Below, piece after piece: positions 51,389 through 61,366 of a stretch of DNA of 64,000 nt. The notes beneath the pieces are model-generated. The model saw only the letters and a program-made list of their open reading frames with translations, was not told where the DNA came from and ran no database searches. The DNA is taken from contig NZ_CP120733.1 in the NCBI RefSeq assembly GCF_029542625.1, forward strand, positions 3,348,001 through 3,412,000. Reading direction: 5' to 3'. Positions within the stretch are counted from its first letter, which is position 1; every line of letters starts with the position of its first letter. The translations under genes were made by a program, and so were the position numbers. This DNA comes from Tepidibacter hydrothermalis (GTDB lineage: Bacteria; Bacillota; Clostridia; Peptostreptococcales; Peptostreptococcaceae).

Positions 51389-53899
51389 CTATATTTTTAA
51401 AACTCTCATTGCATTAAATACAGCTAAAAGAGCAACTCCAACGTCTCCTAAAACTGCTAACCACATTGGTGCTAAACCAAAGAATGCAAAGACCATTATT
51501 ATAAATTTAATAGATAAAGATAAGAATATATTTTGATTTACTATTTTTTTAGTTTTGTTAGCTATATCTATAGATTTTTTTATTTTTCTTAAATCATCAT
51601 CCATTATTATCATATCTGCTGCTTCTATTGCTGCATCTGATCCTACACCACCCATGGCTATACCTACATCTGCTCTGGCTAAAACTGGTGCATCATTTAT
51701 ACCATCACCAACAAATAATAAGCTCTCTCTATCTTCTTTATTTAATAATAGTTTTTCAACCTCACTTACCTTATCATCAGGAAGTAATTCATATTTATAG
51801 TTTTTGATACCAACTTTATCTGCTACTTCTTTTGCGGTACTTTTTCTATCGCCTGTCAGCATAGTTACATCTAATTTGTTTAAGCTTTCAATTGCTTCAT
51901 TAGAAGTTTCTTTAATTTCATCTTTAATAACTATATATCCAGCAAAAGTATTATTTACACTAATATATACTATAGTTCCATTTTCACTAGTTTCTTTAGC
52001 ATTTTTAATCTCACTATTTATAAAATTAAAGTTACCACATAAAATTTCTTTATTTTCTACTAAAGCCTTTATACCTTTTCCTTTAATTTCTGTATATTCT
52101 TTTATAATATTTTGGTTAATCTCATTTTTAAATTCCTTTACTATAGATTTAGCTATTGGATGAGTAGAGAAACTTTCTGCATAAGCTGCAAATTTTAAAA
52201 CCTCACCTTCACTAAATTCATTAAAAGTTTTAATATTGTTTACTTTAAAATTCCCCTTAGTTAATGTACCTGTTTTGTCTAATACTAGATATTTAGAGTT
52301 AGATAGTACTTCTAAATAATTCCCACCTTTTATCAATATTCCATTTTTAGAAGATGCTCCAATACCTGCAAAATAAGTCATAGGTATAGATATTACTAGA
52401 GCACAAGGACAAGATACAACTAAGAAAGTCGCTCCCCTTAATATCCAAGTGGAAAAATCTTGATTAAATAATAAAGGTGGTACTACTGAAGTTAAAAAAC
52501 CTATTAAAACCACTATTGGTGTATATATTTTAGCAAACCTAGTTATCCTAAGTTCTGTCTTAGCCTTTTTAGAACTTGCATTCTCCACTAAATCTAATAT
52601 TTTACTTACAGTAGATTCTCCAAAAGTTTTAGTTACTTTGACTTCAATCAATCCATCTAAATTCAAAGATCCACTTAAAACTTCTTCGTTTTCTTTTACA
52701 AACCTAGGATCAGTTTCTCCAGTTAAAGCTTTAGTATCTAAAGAAGATATCCCTTTTACAACAACTCCATCAAGAGGTACTTTTTCACCAGGTTTAATAA
52801 CTATTATATCCCCTAATTTAATATCTTCTGGATTTACTTTTTTAACTTTATTTCCAATAGTTATATTTGCATAGTCTGGTCTAATATCCATAAGTGAAGC
52901 TATTGATTTTCTTGAAGATTCAACTGCTTTCCCTTGGAAATATTCACCGACTTGGTACAATAACATAACCATTATACCTTCAGGATATTCACCTAAAAAC
53001 ATTGAACTTGCAGAAGCTATAGCCATTAAGAAGTTTTCATCAAATACTTCACCACGTTTTATATTTTTTAAAGATCTATTTATTATGTCATATCCTATTA
53101 TTACATATGATAAAACAAAAGGTATATATTCAAATCCAGTTTTAGATGTTTTTAATATAAATCCTAGTGTTAAAAAAGCTATAGATATTAACATTCTTAA
53201 TGTCAAAGTATTCTTAGTTTTTTTAGTCTCTTGCTTATAATCTTTATCAATTACTTTAACATCTGGCTCCAGTTCAGTAACTATATCATTTATTTTTTTT
53301 GTTATATCTTGAGTATTTTTATCTACCTTAATTTCTAAAGTAGATAATGCAAAGTTTAATTTCAACTCATAAACTTCATCTAGATTACTTACTATTTTCT
53401 CTATTTTACCAGCGCAACTTGCACAATTTAATCCTTCAAGTAAATACTTTTTTGTTATGTATCTACCAGTATCTACTATACATTCAACATCTGGTTCAAG
53501 CTCTGTTACTAAATTAATTACAGTTTTAATTAGTTTATCTTTATTCCCATCAAATTTAATTTTTAATATAGAAGTAGTGAAATTTAAATTCATATCTATT
53601 ACTGAATCTAAATTTTTAATTTTTTCTTCTATTTTGCCAGCACAACTTGCACAATTTAACCCTTTTAACTTCATAACTAAGATTTCATTATCTTCCGATT
53701 CACACATTTCATTATTTTCTATATGGTTATCTTCATGATGACAACTACAGCAATCACCATGAGAATCTTCGTGATCATGAGAACTGCAGCACTCATCATA
53801 AGAATCTTGATGATTATGAGAACTACAGCAATTGTCATGAGAATGATCATGAGAGTGTTCATTTTCATGTTTATTAGAGCAGCATTTATCTTTACACAT
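51389..53899 (-). CDS. cadA: Heavy-metal P1B-type ATPase (Cd/Zn/Pb efflux)
   Basis: An 836-aa pump. Residues 1-70 are a Cys/His-rich tail with several CCSSH/HDH clusters; two HMA domains follow, both with GLNCASCAGKIE. The core has the metal-channel motif SCPCALVIS, phosphorylation site DKTGTLTKG, TGDRKSTAKEV and hinge GDGINDAPVLARADVGIAMG. CPC with a CadC-type repressor upstream points to Cd/Zn/Pb rather than copper. Ribosome site AGGAAGAAGGG. It is 39 bp downstream of the repressor, forming a cad-like operon. Confidence 0.93.
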   Translation of the reverse strand: MCKDKCCSNKHENEHSHDHSHDNCCSSHNHQDSYDECCSSHDHEDSHGDCCSCHHEDNHIENNEMCESEDNEILVMKLKGLNCASCAGKIEEKIKNLDSVIDMNLNFTTSILKIKFDGNKDKLIKTVINLVTELEPDVECIVDTGRYITKKYLLEGLNCASCAGKIEKIVSNLDEVYELKLNFALSTLEIKVDKNTQDITKKINDIVTELEPDVKVIDKDYKQETKKTKNTLTLRMLISIAFLTLGFILKTSKTGFEYIPFVLSYVIIGYDIINRSLKNIKRGEVFDENFLMAIASASSMFLGEYPEGIMVMLLYQVGEYFQGKAVESSRKSIASLMDIRPDYANITIGNKVKKVNPEDIKLGDIIVIKPGEKVPLDGVVVKGISSLDTKALTGETDPRFVKENEEVLSGSLNLDGLIEVKVTKTFGESTVSKILDLVENASSKKAKTELRITRFAKIYTPIVVLIGFLTSVVPPLLFNQDFSTWILRGATFLVVSCPCALVISIPMTYFAGIGASSKNGILIKGGNYLEVLSNSKYLVLDKTGTLTKGNFKVNNIKTFNEFSEGEVLKFAAYAESFSTHPIAKSIVKEFKNEINQNIIKEYTEIKGKGIKALVENKEILCGNFNFINSEIKNAKETSENGTIVYISVNNTFAGYIVIKDEIKETSNEAIESLNKLDVTMLTGDRKSTAKEVADKVGIKNYKYELLPDDKVSEVEKLLLNKEDRESLLFVGDGINDAPVLARADVGIAMGGVGSDAAIEAADMIIMDDDLRKIKKSIDIANKTKKIVNQNIFLSLSIKFIIMVFAFFGLAPMWLAVLGDVGVALLAVFNAMRVLKI

Positions 53900-53938
53900 A
53901 GTATCCCTTCTTCCTTAATATATATTTTGGTATTGTGA

Positions 53939-54298
53939 TTATCTATGATTTATATGAGCAAGACCAGTATCGAATATCTGTTTAACGTGATCATCATCAA
54001 GAGAATAATAAGCTACCTTACCTTCTTTTCTAAATTTCACAAGTCTTGCATTTTTTAAAACTCTTAGTTGATGAGATATAGCTGATTGAGTCATTCCTAA
54101 AAGAGTAGCTATATCACATACGCACATCTCCGACATAAATAATGCGTATATTATCTTTATTCTAGTTGTATCTCCAAACACCTTAAAAAGCTCAGCCACA
54201 TCATACAACGTCTCTTCTTCAGGCATTTTACTTCTAGCATTTTCAATTATATCTTCATGTATAACATTACAAGTACAAGTCTGTATTTCCTTATTCAT
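53939..54298 (-). CDS. cadC: CadC/SmtB-type metal-responsive ArsR repressor
   Basis: A 119-aa ArsR-family repressor. The metal sites match S. aureus CadC: N-terminal C8/C10 and helix-3 C59/C61 in SEMCVCDIA for Cd/Pb, and C-terminal D102/H104/H115/H118 in the helix-5 region for Zn. The recognition helix is MTQSAISHQLRVLKNARLV. It is first gene of the operon with the efflux ATPase, and its palindromic operator sits between promoter and start codon. AAGGAGGA precedes the ATG. Confidence 0.93.
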   Translation of the reverse strand: MNKEIQTCTCNVIHEDIIENARSKMPEEETLYDVAELFKVFGDTTRIKIIYALFMSEMCVCDIATLLGMTQSAISHQLRVLKNARLVKFRKEGKVAYYSLDDDHVKQIFDTGLAHINHR

Positions 54299-54314
54299 AA
54301 CATCCTCCTTATAT

Positions 54315-54375
54315 ATATGAATAGTTATTCATATGTTTATATATTCATTATATTCCCTTATAATGTTTTTTGCAA
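54315..54375 (-). promoter_or_regulatory. cad operon promoter and operator
   Basis: Minus strand TTGCAA (54375-54370), 17-bp spacer, TATAAT (54352-54347), then ATATGAATA-gt-TATTCATAT (54315-54334), a perfect 9-2-9 palindrome of the SmtB/CadC type. Confidence 0.8.
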
Positions 54376-54400
54376 CAACAATTTATTAAACCCCTAACCT

Positions 54401-54603
54401 AAAAATGAAGCTTATTGAAATGTTAGATAATTTTAATTAATATTTTTCAATAAAACTTAGATTGTGCTGCTAAAATGTCCGTCAAGAAACTTCGTTGTCT
54501 GAACACAGTGAGTTTAGAAGTTTTAGGATATTTTATAAGGCAGAATCTACTAGTTTTATAAAAATATTAAGTAATTAACGTTATTTCAATAAGCTTTATT
54601 TTT
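54401..54603 (+). repeat. Long-hairpin element, copy 7
   Basis: AAAAATGAAGCTTATTGAAAT, GTTAG/CGTT loop, apex CTGAAC-aca-GTGAG, right end ATTTCAATAAGCTTTATTTTT. Between the cad operon and the chemoreceptor gene. Confidence 0.83.
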
Positions 54604-54631
54604 CTATTAGACACTATATAATTTCATAAAA

Positions 54632-54661
54632 AAACCTCAGATTATTTCTAATCTGAGGTTT
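54632..54661 (-). terminator. Terminator of the chemoreceptor gene
   Basis: AAACCTCAGATTA-tttc-TAATCTGAGGTTT, 13-bp stem, with a minus-strand T-run. Confidence 0.88.
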
Positions 54662-54669
54662 CAATACTT

Positions 54670-56694
54670 TTATTCAGTTTTAAACTTTCCGACTTCATCC
54701 TTTAATTTATCTGATAATAATTTAAGTTCATCAGAACTTTTAACCATATTTTCTACAATAGCTAATGTCTGCTGTGTGCTAGCCGAAACTTCTTCTGTTG
54801 AAGCACATGTTTCCTGTGCTAGCTCTGATATATTGTTTATAGATAGAACTATATCTTCTTTACTATTTATCATATCATTATTTAAATTTTTAACATTGCT
54901 TATATCATTTGATATATTTGATATATCGTATGATATTTTATCGAATATATCTCTAGTCTCTACTACAGATTCTTGTTGCTGTTGTAAAGTCTGAGATACA
55001 TTCTCTATACTTTTAACAGATATATTAGATTTTTCTTGTATTTTTTTTATTAACTCTCCTATTTTATAAGAAGCTCCAGTTGTTTCCTCTGATAACTTTC
55101 TTATTTCATCTGCAACTACTGCAAATCCTTTACCAGCTTCACCCGCTCTTGCAGCTTCAATAGAAGCATTAAGTGCTAATAAATTTGTTTGACTAGCAAT
55201 TGCATTTATCGCCTCTATTATATTGCTTATTTCTTTTGAACTCTCTTCCATATCCTTTATAGCCAAATCTAGTTCTCTACTATTGTCAATCGTCTGTTTA
55301 GTTTTATCTGTAAGATCTTTTACAATTTGTATACCCGATTTATTTAAACATACAGTTTCTTCAAATTTAGCATTTATATCAGTTATTTCATTTGATATTG
55401 ATGTTATACTATTTGATAAATTATTTGCCTTTTGACTTCCTTGCTCTGTATCCTTTGCCTGTTGATTATTGCTACCTGCTATTTCCTCAATAGCATAAGC
55501 TATTTGATTTGTGCTATTCTCAGTTATATTAGACATCTCCTCTATATCATTAGAAGTTTTATATACCATTTCAGAAGAAAGTTTTATTTCATTTAAAAGA
55601 TTTTTTAAACTTATAATCATATCGTTGAAGCAGGTTCCTATATGACCAAATTCATCATTAGTATTAATATTTATTTCTTGGCTAAAGTCACCAGTACTAG
55701 CTCTTGTAATTGCATCTTCTAATTTTTTTAGAGGCTTTGTTATCATATTGCTTATTATATTAGCCAAGATTAGAGCTACTATAACAGATATTAAAAGTAT
55801 TAATATAGATGCATTTTTAATAATATCTACTTCTTCTTTTATTTCATCTTTAGAAAAATTGATACCTATTGTCCAACCAGTTCTTTCATTTTTCATAGAA
55901 TACATAAAATTATCTTCATCTATTTTGCTTCCTGTTTCTGAAATAAATAAATTTTTATCTTCTTCACTTAGATTCTTACCTATCGTTTTTTCATCCTTAT
56001 TTACTACAAACTTTCCATCATTACTTATGATAAATATATAACCAGTTTTACCCAATTTCATATTTCCATATTTTTTAGCAAAGCCTTCTAAATCAACATC
56101 TATTCCTACAACTCCCATTATCTGCCCATTTGAATCTTTCAACGCCTTACATATTGTAAAATTAAGTTTTTTAGTATTTGCATCTATATAGGGGTCTGTA
56201 TATACTATTTCTCCATTATTCTTAACAGCTTCTTTATACCACCCTCTTGAAGTTGGGTCATATGATGGATTATCAGACATAGCATTACCTAAATCTGCAA
56301 ACATCCTTTTATTCTTAGTTCCTATGTACGTAGATAAAAACTTATCATTACTTTTAGTTATGTCATCTAAAATCTCTTTTGTTACATACTCTATATCTTC
56401 TTTACTAGTTAAATTTCCATCTATAATACCATCTTCTACTTTTACTAAATCTATAAAATTTTGATTATTAGCTATAACATCCAGTGTATTTTCAAGTCCT
56501 ATGAAAAATTCCTCCAAATTTACATCTATCTCTTGTGTAATTTCATCAGAACTTTTTATCAACCTCTCTTTTATAATCTTATTAGATTTTGTATATGATA
56601 AAATCGATGAGGCTATTAAAGGTATTAATATAGCTGCAATTATTATTGGAAACAATACAGCTTTGATGGATTTTTTTTTGTTTCTTATCTTCAT
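54670..56694 (-). CDS. Methyl-accepting chemotaxis protein
   Basis: A 674-aa chemoreceptor: TM1 (about 12-32), a dCache-type ligand domain (about 40-285; [28 protein letters not shown] and [12 protein letters not shown]), TM2 (about 292-314), HAMP, and an MCP signalling coiled coil with the conserved tip [19 protein letters not shown] and [14 protein letters not shown]. It lacks a recognisable CheR-tethering pentapeptide at the C-terminus. The ligand is likely a small molecule such as an amino acid, from the dCache fold. ATG with AAAGGAG. Monocistronic. Confidence 0.93.
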   Translation of the reverse strand: MKIRNKKKSIKAVLFPIIIAAILIPLIASSILSYTKSNKIIKERLIKSSDEITQEIDVNLEEFFIGLENTLDVIANNQNFIDLVKVEDGIIDGNLTSKEDIEYVTKEILDDITKSNDKFLSTYIGTKNKRMFADLGNAMSDNPSYDPTSRGWYKEAVKNNGEIVYTDPYIDANTKKLNFTICKALKDSNGQIMGVVGIDVDLEGFAKKYGNMKLGKTGYIFIISNDGKFVVNKDEKTIGKNLSEEDKNLFISETGSKIDEDNFMYSMKNERTGWTIGINFSKDEIKEEVDIIKNASILILLISVIVALILANIISNMITKPLKKLEDAITRASTGDFSQEININTNDEFGHIGTCFNDMIISLKNLLNEIKLSSEMVYKTSNDIEEMSNITENSTNQIAYAIEEIAGSNNQQAKDTEQGSQKANNLSNSITSISNEITDINAKFEETVCLNKSGIQIVKDLTDKTKQTIDNSRELDLAIKDMEESSKEISNIIEAINAIASQTNLLALNASIEAARAGEAGKGFAVVADEIRKLSEETTGASYKIGELIKKIQEKSNISVKSIENVSQTLQQQQESVVETRDIFDKISYDISNISNDISNVKNLNNDMINSKEDIVLSINNISELAQETCASTEEVSASTQQTLAIVENMVKSSDELKLLSDKLKDEVGKFKTE

Positions 56695-56890
56695 TGTTTC
56701 ATCTCCTTTTATATCAAATGCTATATAAACATTTCTAGTTTCAATTATATACCATTTTATTACATTTTTTAAATATAAATAAAAAAGTTCTTCTTTAAAA
56801 GAATCTTAGACGTAAACTTTTTTGAAACTCATAACGAAATTTATATTTATCCACAAATTAAAAAGGAATATAATTTCCTATTCGTTATAA

Positions 56891-56921
56891 AAAATAGGAT
56901 ATATTGATTATATCCTATTTT
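56891..56921 (-). terminator. Terminator of the glycerophosphodiesterase gene
   Basis: AAAATAGGATATA / TATATCCTATTTT, 13-bp stem followed by a minus-strand T-run. Confidence 0.85.
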
Positions 56922-56946
56922 TTTATTTAGTTAATAGTTAAATATA

Positions 56947-58785
56947 TCAATAAAATATATTATTTAATATCTTATCTAAATTTTCATCATCCTTTGATGT
57001 TTTATATATTATTTTTCTAACTCGTTCAGGATAGTCAGTTATTATATTGTCTACTTTTAATGCATTAAACTTTTCTATATCTTCATCCGTATTAACAGTC
57101 CATACATGTATCTGCTTATTCTTATCATGTATGCTTTTTATAATCTTAGGAGTAACCCTAGACGATTCCATACTATAAAAATCAACATCTAATTCAGATA
57201 TATCTCCAACAGACATATATACTATATATCCAGTTTTTATTTGTGGATTCAATTTTTCCACTTGCTCAAGAACATTGTAAGTTATAGAAGTTACTACACA
57301 TTTATCCACCAAATTGTTTTTTTCTATTATTTTAACTACATTCTCAACCAAATTTTTTTCGTGACCATTTATCTTTATTTCTATGTTTAGCTTTATTTTA
57401 TTTTTGCTAGCTTTTATCACATCTTCCAGCAAAGGTATATTTTCTTCCTTAAATTCATTAGAATACCAGCTTCCTGCATCTAAATCTTTCAAATCCTCAT
57501 AATCTATTTCCCATATATTTTTATCAATACCAGTTACTCTTTCTATACTTTTATCATGAATAAGTACAACCTTACCATCTTTCGTTTCTTGAACATCTAT
57601 CTCTGCATAATCAGCCTTATCCTCTATAGCATACTTTATAGCACTTAAAGTATTCTCAGGGGCCTTAATAGAACTTCCTCTATGTGCTGTTATTTGAATA
57701 TTATACTTTTCATTTAATGAATCATATATTTGGTAACTTATATCAATAGTAGATACTGCTACAATTATAGTACTTAACAATATTAACTTTTTTCTATTTT
57801 TATAAAGTATTTTTTCAAAACTATTTTCAAGACTTGATTCTTCCATCTCAATAGGAGATAACTCTTCATTTTCTTTAATACTTCTTATATCAAAATAAAA
57901 GCATGTTATCATCAATGTGTTCAAAGGAGCTACAATCAATGATATAAATACAGAAACTCCAGTTGATATTACAGATATAAATGCAACTAATGGAATTGCT
58001 ATAGAATTGTTATCAATAAGTTCTATAATCATTATTAATACAGTTACATAAATGATAACAATTATAAATGAAATTATACCAACCAATATATTTAATATAA
58101 ATATAGTAAATAGAATTTTAAAAAAATATCCTTTAACTAGATTTTTACTTTTCTTAATTGAATCTGAAAAACTCTTTTTTTCTAATATAGTACAATGTAG
58201 TGCAAATATCCAACTTACAACAAAATATGTTACTACTAATGTAATAAATACTATAAGTAAGCTTCCATTCAACGATTTAAACAATGTATCCTCAATAAAT
58301 TTTGGTATTTGTATATTTTTTATAAAATTTGATCTTACTCCTAAATTTGAGAACGGTATAATAAATAATAAATACAATAGTATCTGGACTGATCCCAAAC
58401 TCATTATAGCTGGTATATTTTTTATGCTATACATAAAAGTATCTTTAGTAGATATTTTTCTATTAAAATGAGATTGATAAGAAATAATAACCAGACCAAT
58501 TTGTTCTATAAACACAATAAAAAAAGATACTACTCCCATAATAAACATAGCCATCATACCCTGCTTACTAAGTCCAAAATTAAGTATCTGTTTATTAGTA
58601 ATCACATCAAATCCATTATTATGTATAAAATGATTCAAAATCATTAACATAAACGGAATAATTAAAAAACTAGTAATGCCTTTATATATTGATTCAAAAC
58701 CTATATATCCCCAAAAATTATGTTTGAAATTAGATATAGAATAAGTTATTAAATTTCTTACACTCAACTTACTTTTAGCCTTCAC
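56947..58785 (-). CDS. Membrane glycerophosphodiester phosphodiesterase
   Basis: A 612-aa protein. The N-terminal 330 residues hold about six to eight membrane helices of the GDPD membrane domain; a further helix at about 333-352 precedes the catalytic domain. GDPD motifs: TAHRGSSIKAPENT (catalytic His and Arg), AEIDVQETKDGKVVLIHD, and ITDYPERV near the C-terminus. It hydrolyses glycerophosphodiesters, possibly lipid or teichoic-acid derived, outside the membrane. GTG start at 58785 with AGGA ten bases upstream; no in-frame ATG nearby fits better. Confidence 0.9.
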   Translation of the reverse strand: MKAKSKLSVRNLITYSISNFKHNFWGYIGFESIYKGITSFLIIPFMLMILNHFIHNNGFDVITNKQILNFGLSKQGMMAMFIMGVVSFFIVFIEQIGLVIISYQSHFNRKISTKDTFMYSIKNIPAIMSLGSVQILLYLLFIIPFSNLGVRSNFIKNIQIPKFIEDTLFKSLNGSLLIVFITLVVTYFVVSWIFALHCTILEKKSFSDSIKKSKNLVKGYFFKILFTIFILNILVGIISFIIVIIYVTVLIMIIELIDNNSIAIPLVAFISVISTGVSVFISLIVAPLNTLMITCFYFDIRSIKENEELSPIEMEESSLENSFEKILYKNRKKLILLSTIIVAVSTIDISYQIYDSLNEKYNIQITAHRGSSIKAPENTLSAIKYAIEDKADYAEIDVQETKDGKVVLIHDKSIERVTGIDKNIWEIDYEDLKDLDAGSWYSNEFKEENIPLLEDVIKASKNKIKLNIEIKINGHEKNLVENVVKIIEKNNLVDKCVVTSITYNVLEQVEKLNPQIKTGYIVYMSVGDISELDVDFYSMESSRVTPKIIKSIHDKNKQIHVWTVNTDEDIEKFNALKVDNIITDYPERVRKIIYKTSKDDENLDKILNNIFY

Positions 58786-58935
58786 GTCATCACCATCCTA
58801 ATATTGTTCCTATAATATTATACAATATTGAATGATATTTTTTATATTAAAAACACCTTAAAAATTATTATAAAAATCTTTAACAACAGTCTCACTAGTA
58901 TATACATATTAAATTTTCATATTAAAATCCGACTT

Positions 58936-59008
58936 AAAAAAGATGAGTATTAAAATGTTAGTTACTTTTTTGAATCAAGTAACGGTATTTTAATGCTCAT
59001 CTTTTTTT
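58936..59008 (+). repeat. Long-hairpin element, short form
   Basis: 73 bp: AAAAAAGATGAGTATTAAAAT, GTTAGTTACTT, loop, AAGTAACGGTATTTTAATGCTCATCTTTTTTT. Same base hairpin and GTTAG/CGGT loop, without the long inner arms; placed after cbiL as a terminator on the minus strand's far side or between it and the GDPD gene. Confidence 0.75.
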
Positions 59009-59044
59009 GTATAACACAAATATATTTTTTAATAAATTTTCGCT

Positions 59045-59752
59045 TTATCCTACACGCTTTTCTTCCTTATTAATTAATATAGTAGAAAAATAAGATATTT
59101 TATCTTTATCTAAATCAGCTAAGTTAGTATATACTTTTTCTTCATTCAAAGAAGAATTACTAACTAAAATAGCATGGTCTAATAAGTTATTCTTTTTAAT
59201 CTTTTCTATTATCTCCTTAAAATTCTTGTAAACCTTCATAAGAACTATAGAGCTGTAATTTTCTAATGCATAATCAAGTTTAGATTCATCAGTAGTGCAA
59301 GGAACCACTATTAACGGTTCTCTATCCATAACTAATGGAAAGTTTTGATTTGATGCTATATTTGAAAAAGATGATATACCAGGTATAGTCTCAACCTCAA
59401 CCTTATCTCTTACTCTTTCAAGTAAATATACATATGTACTATATATCATAGGATCACCAAGAGTTACAAATCCTACATTTTTTCCATTCTTAACATCCTT
59501 TTCTATTTCAACAGCTATTTCATCCCATGCTTTAGTTTTTTCTAAATCATCAAAGCTCATAGGAAAATGTCTTTGCTTTATCTCAAGGTCTTCTTTTAAG
59601 TATTCTTGCACTATAGATAAAGCTAAACTCTTTCCTTCTTTTTTAGGCTCTGGAGTATATAATATATCTAACTCCTTTAAAGTATTCACCGCTTTAATTG
59701 TAAGTAAGGAACTATCTCCTGGTCCTGTACCTATTCCATAAAATTTGCTCAT
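59045..59752 (-). CDS. cbiL: Precorrin-2/cobalt-factor II C20-methyltransferase
   Basis: A 235-aa SAM-dependent methyltransferase of the uroporphyrin-III C-methylase superfamily. Motifs YGIGTGPGD at the N-terminus, LGDPMIYSTYVYLLERV and TIPGISSFS are those of CbiL/CobI, which methylates C20 in the corrin pathway. It is the last gene of the corrinoid cluster, 15 bp after the ABC permease, with GGGAGGA before the ATG. Confidence 0.92.
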   Translation of the reverse strand: MSKFYGIGTGPGDSSLLTIKAVNTLKELDILYTPEPKKEGKSLALSIVQEYLKEDLEIKQRHFPMSFDDLEKTKAWDEIAVEIEKDVKNGKNVGFVTLGDPMIYSTYVYLLERVRDKVEVETIPGISSFSNIASNQNFPLVMDREPLIVVPCTTDESKLDYALENYSSIVLMKVYKNFKEIIEKIKKNNLLDHAILVSNSSLNEEKVYTNLADLDKDKISYFSTILINKEEKRVG

Positions 59753-59767
59753 TTTCTATTCCTCCCT

Positions 59768-60502
59768 TTACTTGATTTCTTTATAGCTCACATAGATTCC
59801 CATTAAAAAAAATACTGTAAAATATATAAATAAGATTAACACTGAAGAGTAATTAATCGTACCTGTTAACGCAATAGATCTTAGACTCTTAGTTACATGA
59901 GTAAGAGGTAATACCATTATAATTTTTTCAACTACAGCAGGCATTTTGTCTAACGAAAAGAATGTTCCACATAAAAATGACATAGGAGTTATAACAAAAG
60001 TTGTAAATCTATTCATATCATAGTGATTATCTATTACCATAGCCGCTACATATCCAAATGCAGAAAATAGCATACTGTTTAAAATACATACTAGTAAAAA
60101 CATAAAATTTACATTTATATTAACTCCAAATAAATAAGAAACCATAAGTATTAAAAAACCAGCATACAGACCTCTAAGAGCTCCCGCTATTATATACCCA
60201 AGTGTTAAAAGATACATTCTAACAGGTGCTGTCATATAGTATTCAAAGCTTCTCTCATGCAATTTTGCAACTGTAATTCTTATAGCTACAGCATTAAAAC
60301 TTGTATTCATAGTTGATAGAGCGATTATACCAGGTATTATGAAGTATATGTATGTATGGCCCTCTACTACAACCCCATCTCCAAGACCCCATCCAAATGC
60401 TATTAAATAAAGAAGAGGACTCATAATAGCTCCAGCAGTTATTCTAAATGCTTTCCTTTTAAAGAATATAAATTCTCTCCATAAAATAGTTGCAACTTCC
60501 AT
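59768..60502 (-). CDS. ABC-2-type transporter permease
   Basis: A 244-aa membrane protein with six helices; the loop GAIMSPLLYLIAFGWGLG and the PMSFLCGTFFSLDKMP-like segment (key residues P-M-S-F to D-K-M-P) are typical of DrrB/NodJ-type ABC-2 permeases. It directly follows its ATPase. Placement in a corrinoid cluster suggests export of a tetrapyrrole or metal-related compound, an inference only. Confidence 0.88.
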   Translation of the reverse strand: MEVATILWREFIFFKRKAFRITAGAIMSPLLYLIAFGWGLGDGVVVEGHTYIYFIIPGIIALSTMNTSFNAVAIRITVAKLHERSFEYYMTAPVRMYLLTLGYIIAGALRGLYAGFLILMVSYLFGVNINVNFMFLLVCILNSMLFSAFGYVAAMVIDNHYDMNRFTTFVITPMSFLCGTFFSLDKMPAVVEKIIMVLPLTHVTKSLRSIALTGTINYSSVLILFIYFTVFFLMGIYVSYKEIK

Positions 60503-61351
60503 TTAAATTACCTTCCTATTTGTAAAATTATAAAAAACATCTTCAAGACTTAAATCTCTAAGTATAAAACTTTCTTTAATATCATTTGAGAATTTATTTG
60601 CATCATCTATTGTTTCAAAATATCTATATCTAGTGACCTTATTTTCATCAAAATATTCTATTGTATATCTACCAAGACTACTTTTCAGATTATCACTAGT
60701 ATCCTTATAAAATATTTTTCCCTTATCCATAAGAGCTATTTCATCACAAAGACTTTCAGCTTCTTCTATATAGTGAGTGGTTAATATTATAGTCTTTCCC
60801 CTATCTTTCATTAGTTTCAATATATCCCATATTTTTCTTCTAGAGTTTAAATCTACTCCAACAGTAGGTTCATCTAAAAAAAGTATTTCTGGATCATGTA
60901 TTAAAGCCTTTGCTATCATAAGCTTTCTCTGCATTCCACCAGATAGCTTTTTTGACATTCTATTTTCTACTTTTTTAAGATCCATATGATTTAGTAAACT
61001 TTCTATTTGTTCTTCTCTTTGCTTTCCTGTTATACCGAATAGTTTAGCTGACAATATAAGATTCTCCTTTACTGTCAAATCCTTATCCAAGTTCATGTAC
61101 TGAGGAACTATTCCTATTTGTCTTTTTAAAAATACATTATTTCTTTCCATCTTCTGATCCATTATATATATTTCTCCACTTACAGGTTTCAAAAGACCTA
61201 TAAGCATATTTATAAGAGTAGTTTTTCCAGCACCATTAGGTCCTAATAGCCCAAAGAAACTTCCTTTTTTTATAATTAAATTTAGATCATCGACAGCACA
61301 GAAGTCACCGTATTTTTTTGTAACATTTTCAATTCTTATAATTTGATCCAT
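60503..61351 (-). CDS. ABC transporter ATP-binding protein (DrrA/NodI type)
   Basis: A 282-aa ATPase: Walker A GPNGAGKT, Q-loop GIVPQYMN, signature LSGGMQRKL, Walker B ILFLDEPT, H-loop TTHYIEE, and a C-terminal extension as in DrrA-type exporters. It abuts the permease gene (no spacer) and lies 15 bp after the SLH-bearing binding protein. Confidence 0.93.
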   Translation of the reverse strand: MDQIIRIENVTKKYGDFCAVDDLNLIIKKGSFFGLLGPNGAGKTTLINMLIGLLKPVSGEIYIMDQKMERNNVFLKRQIGIVPQYMNLDKDLTVKENLILSAKLFGITGKQREEQIESLLNHMDLKKVENRMSKKLSGGMQRKLMIAKALIHDPEILFLDEPTVGVDLNSRRKIWDILKLMKDRGKTIILTTHYIEEAESLCDEIALMDKGKIFYKDTSDNLKSSLGRYTIEYFDENKVTRYRYFETIDDANKFSNDIKESFILRDLSLEDVFYNFTNRKVI

Positions 61352-61366
61352 ATTAACATCACCTTA

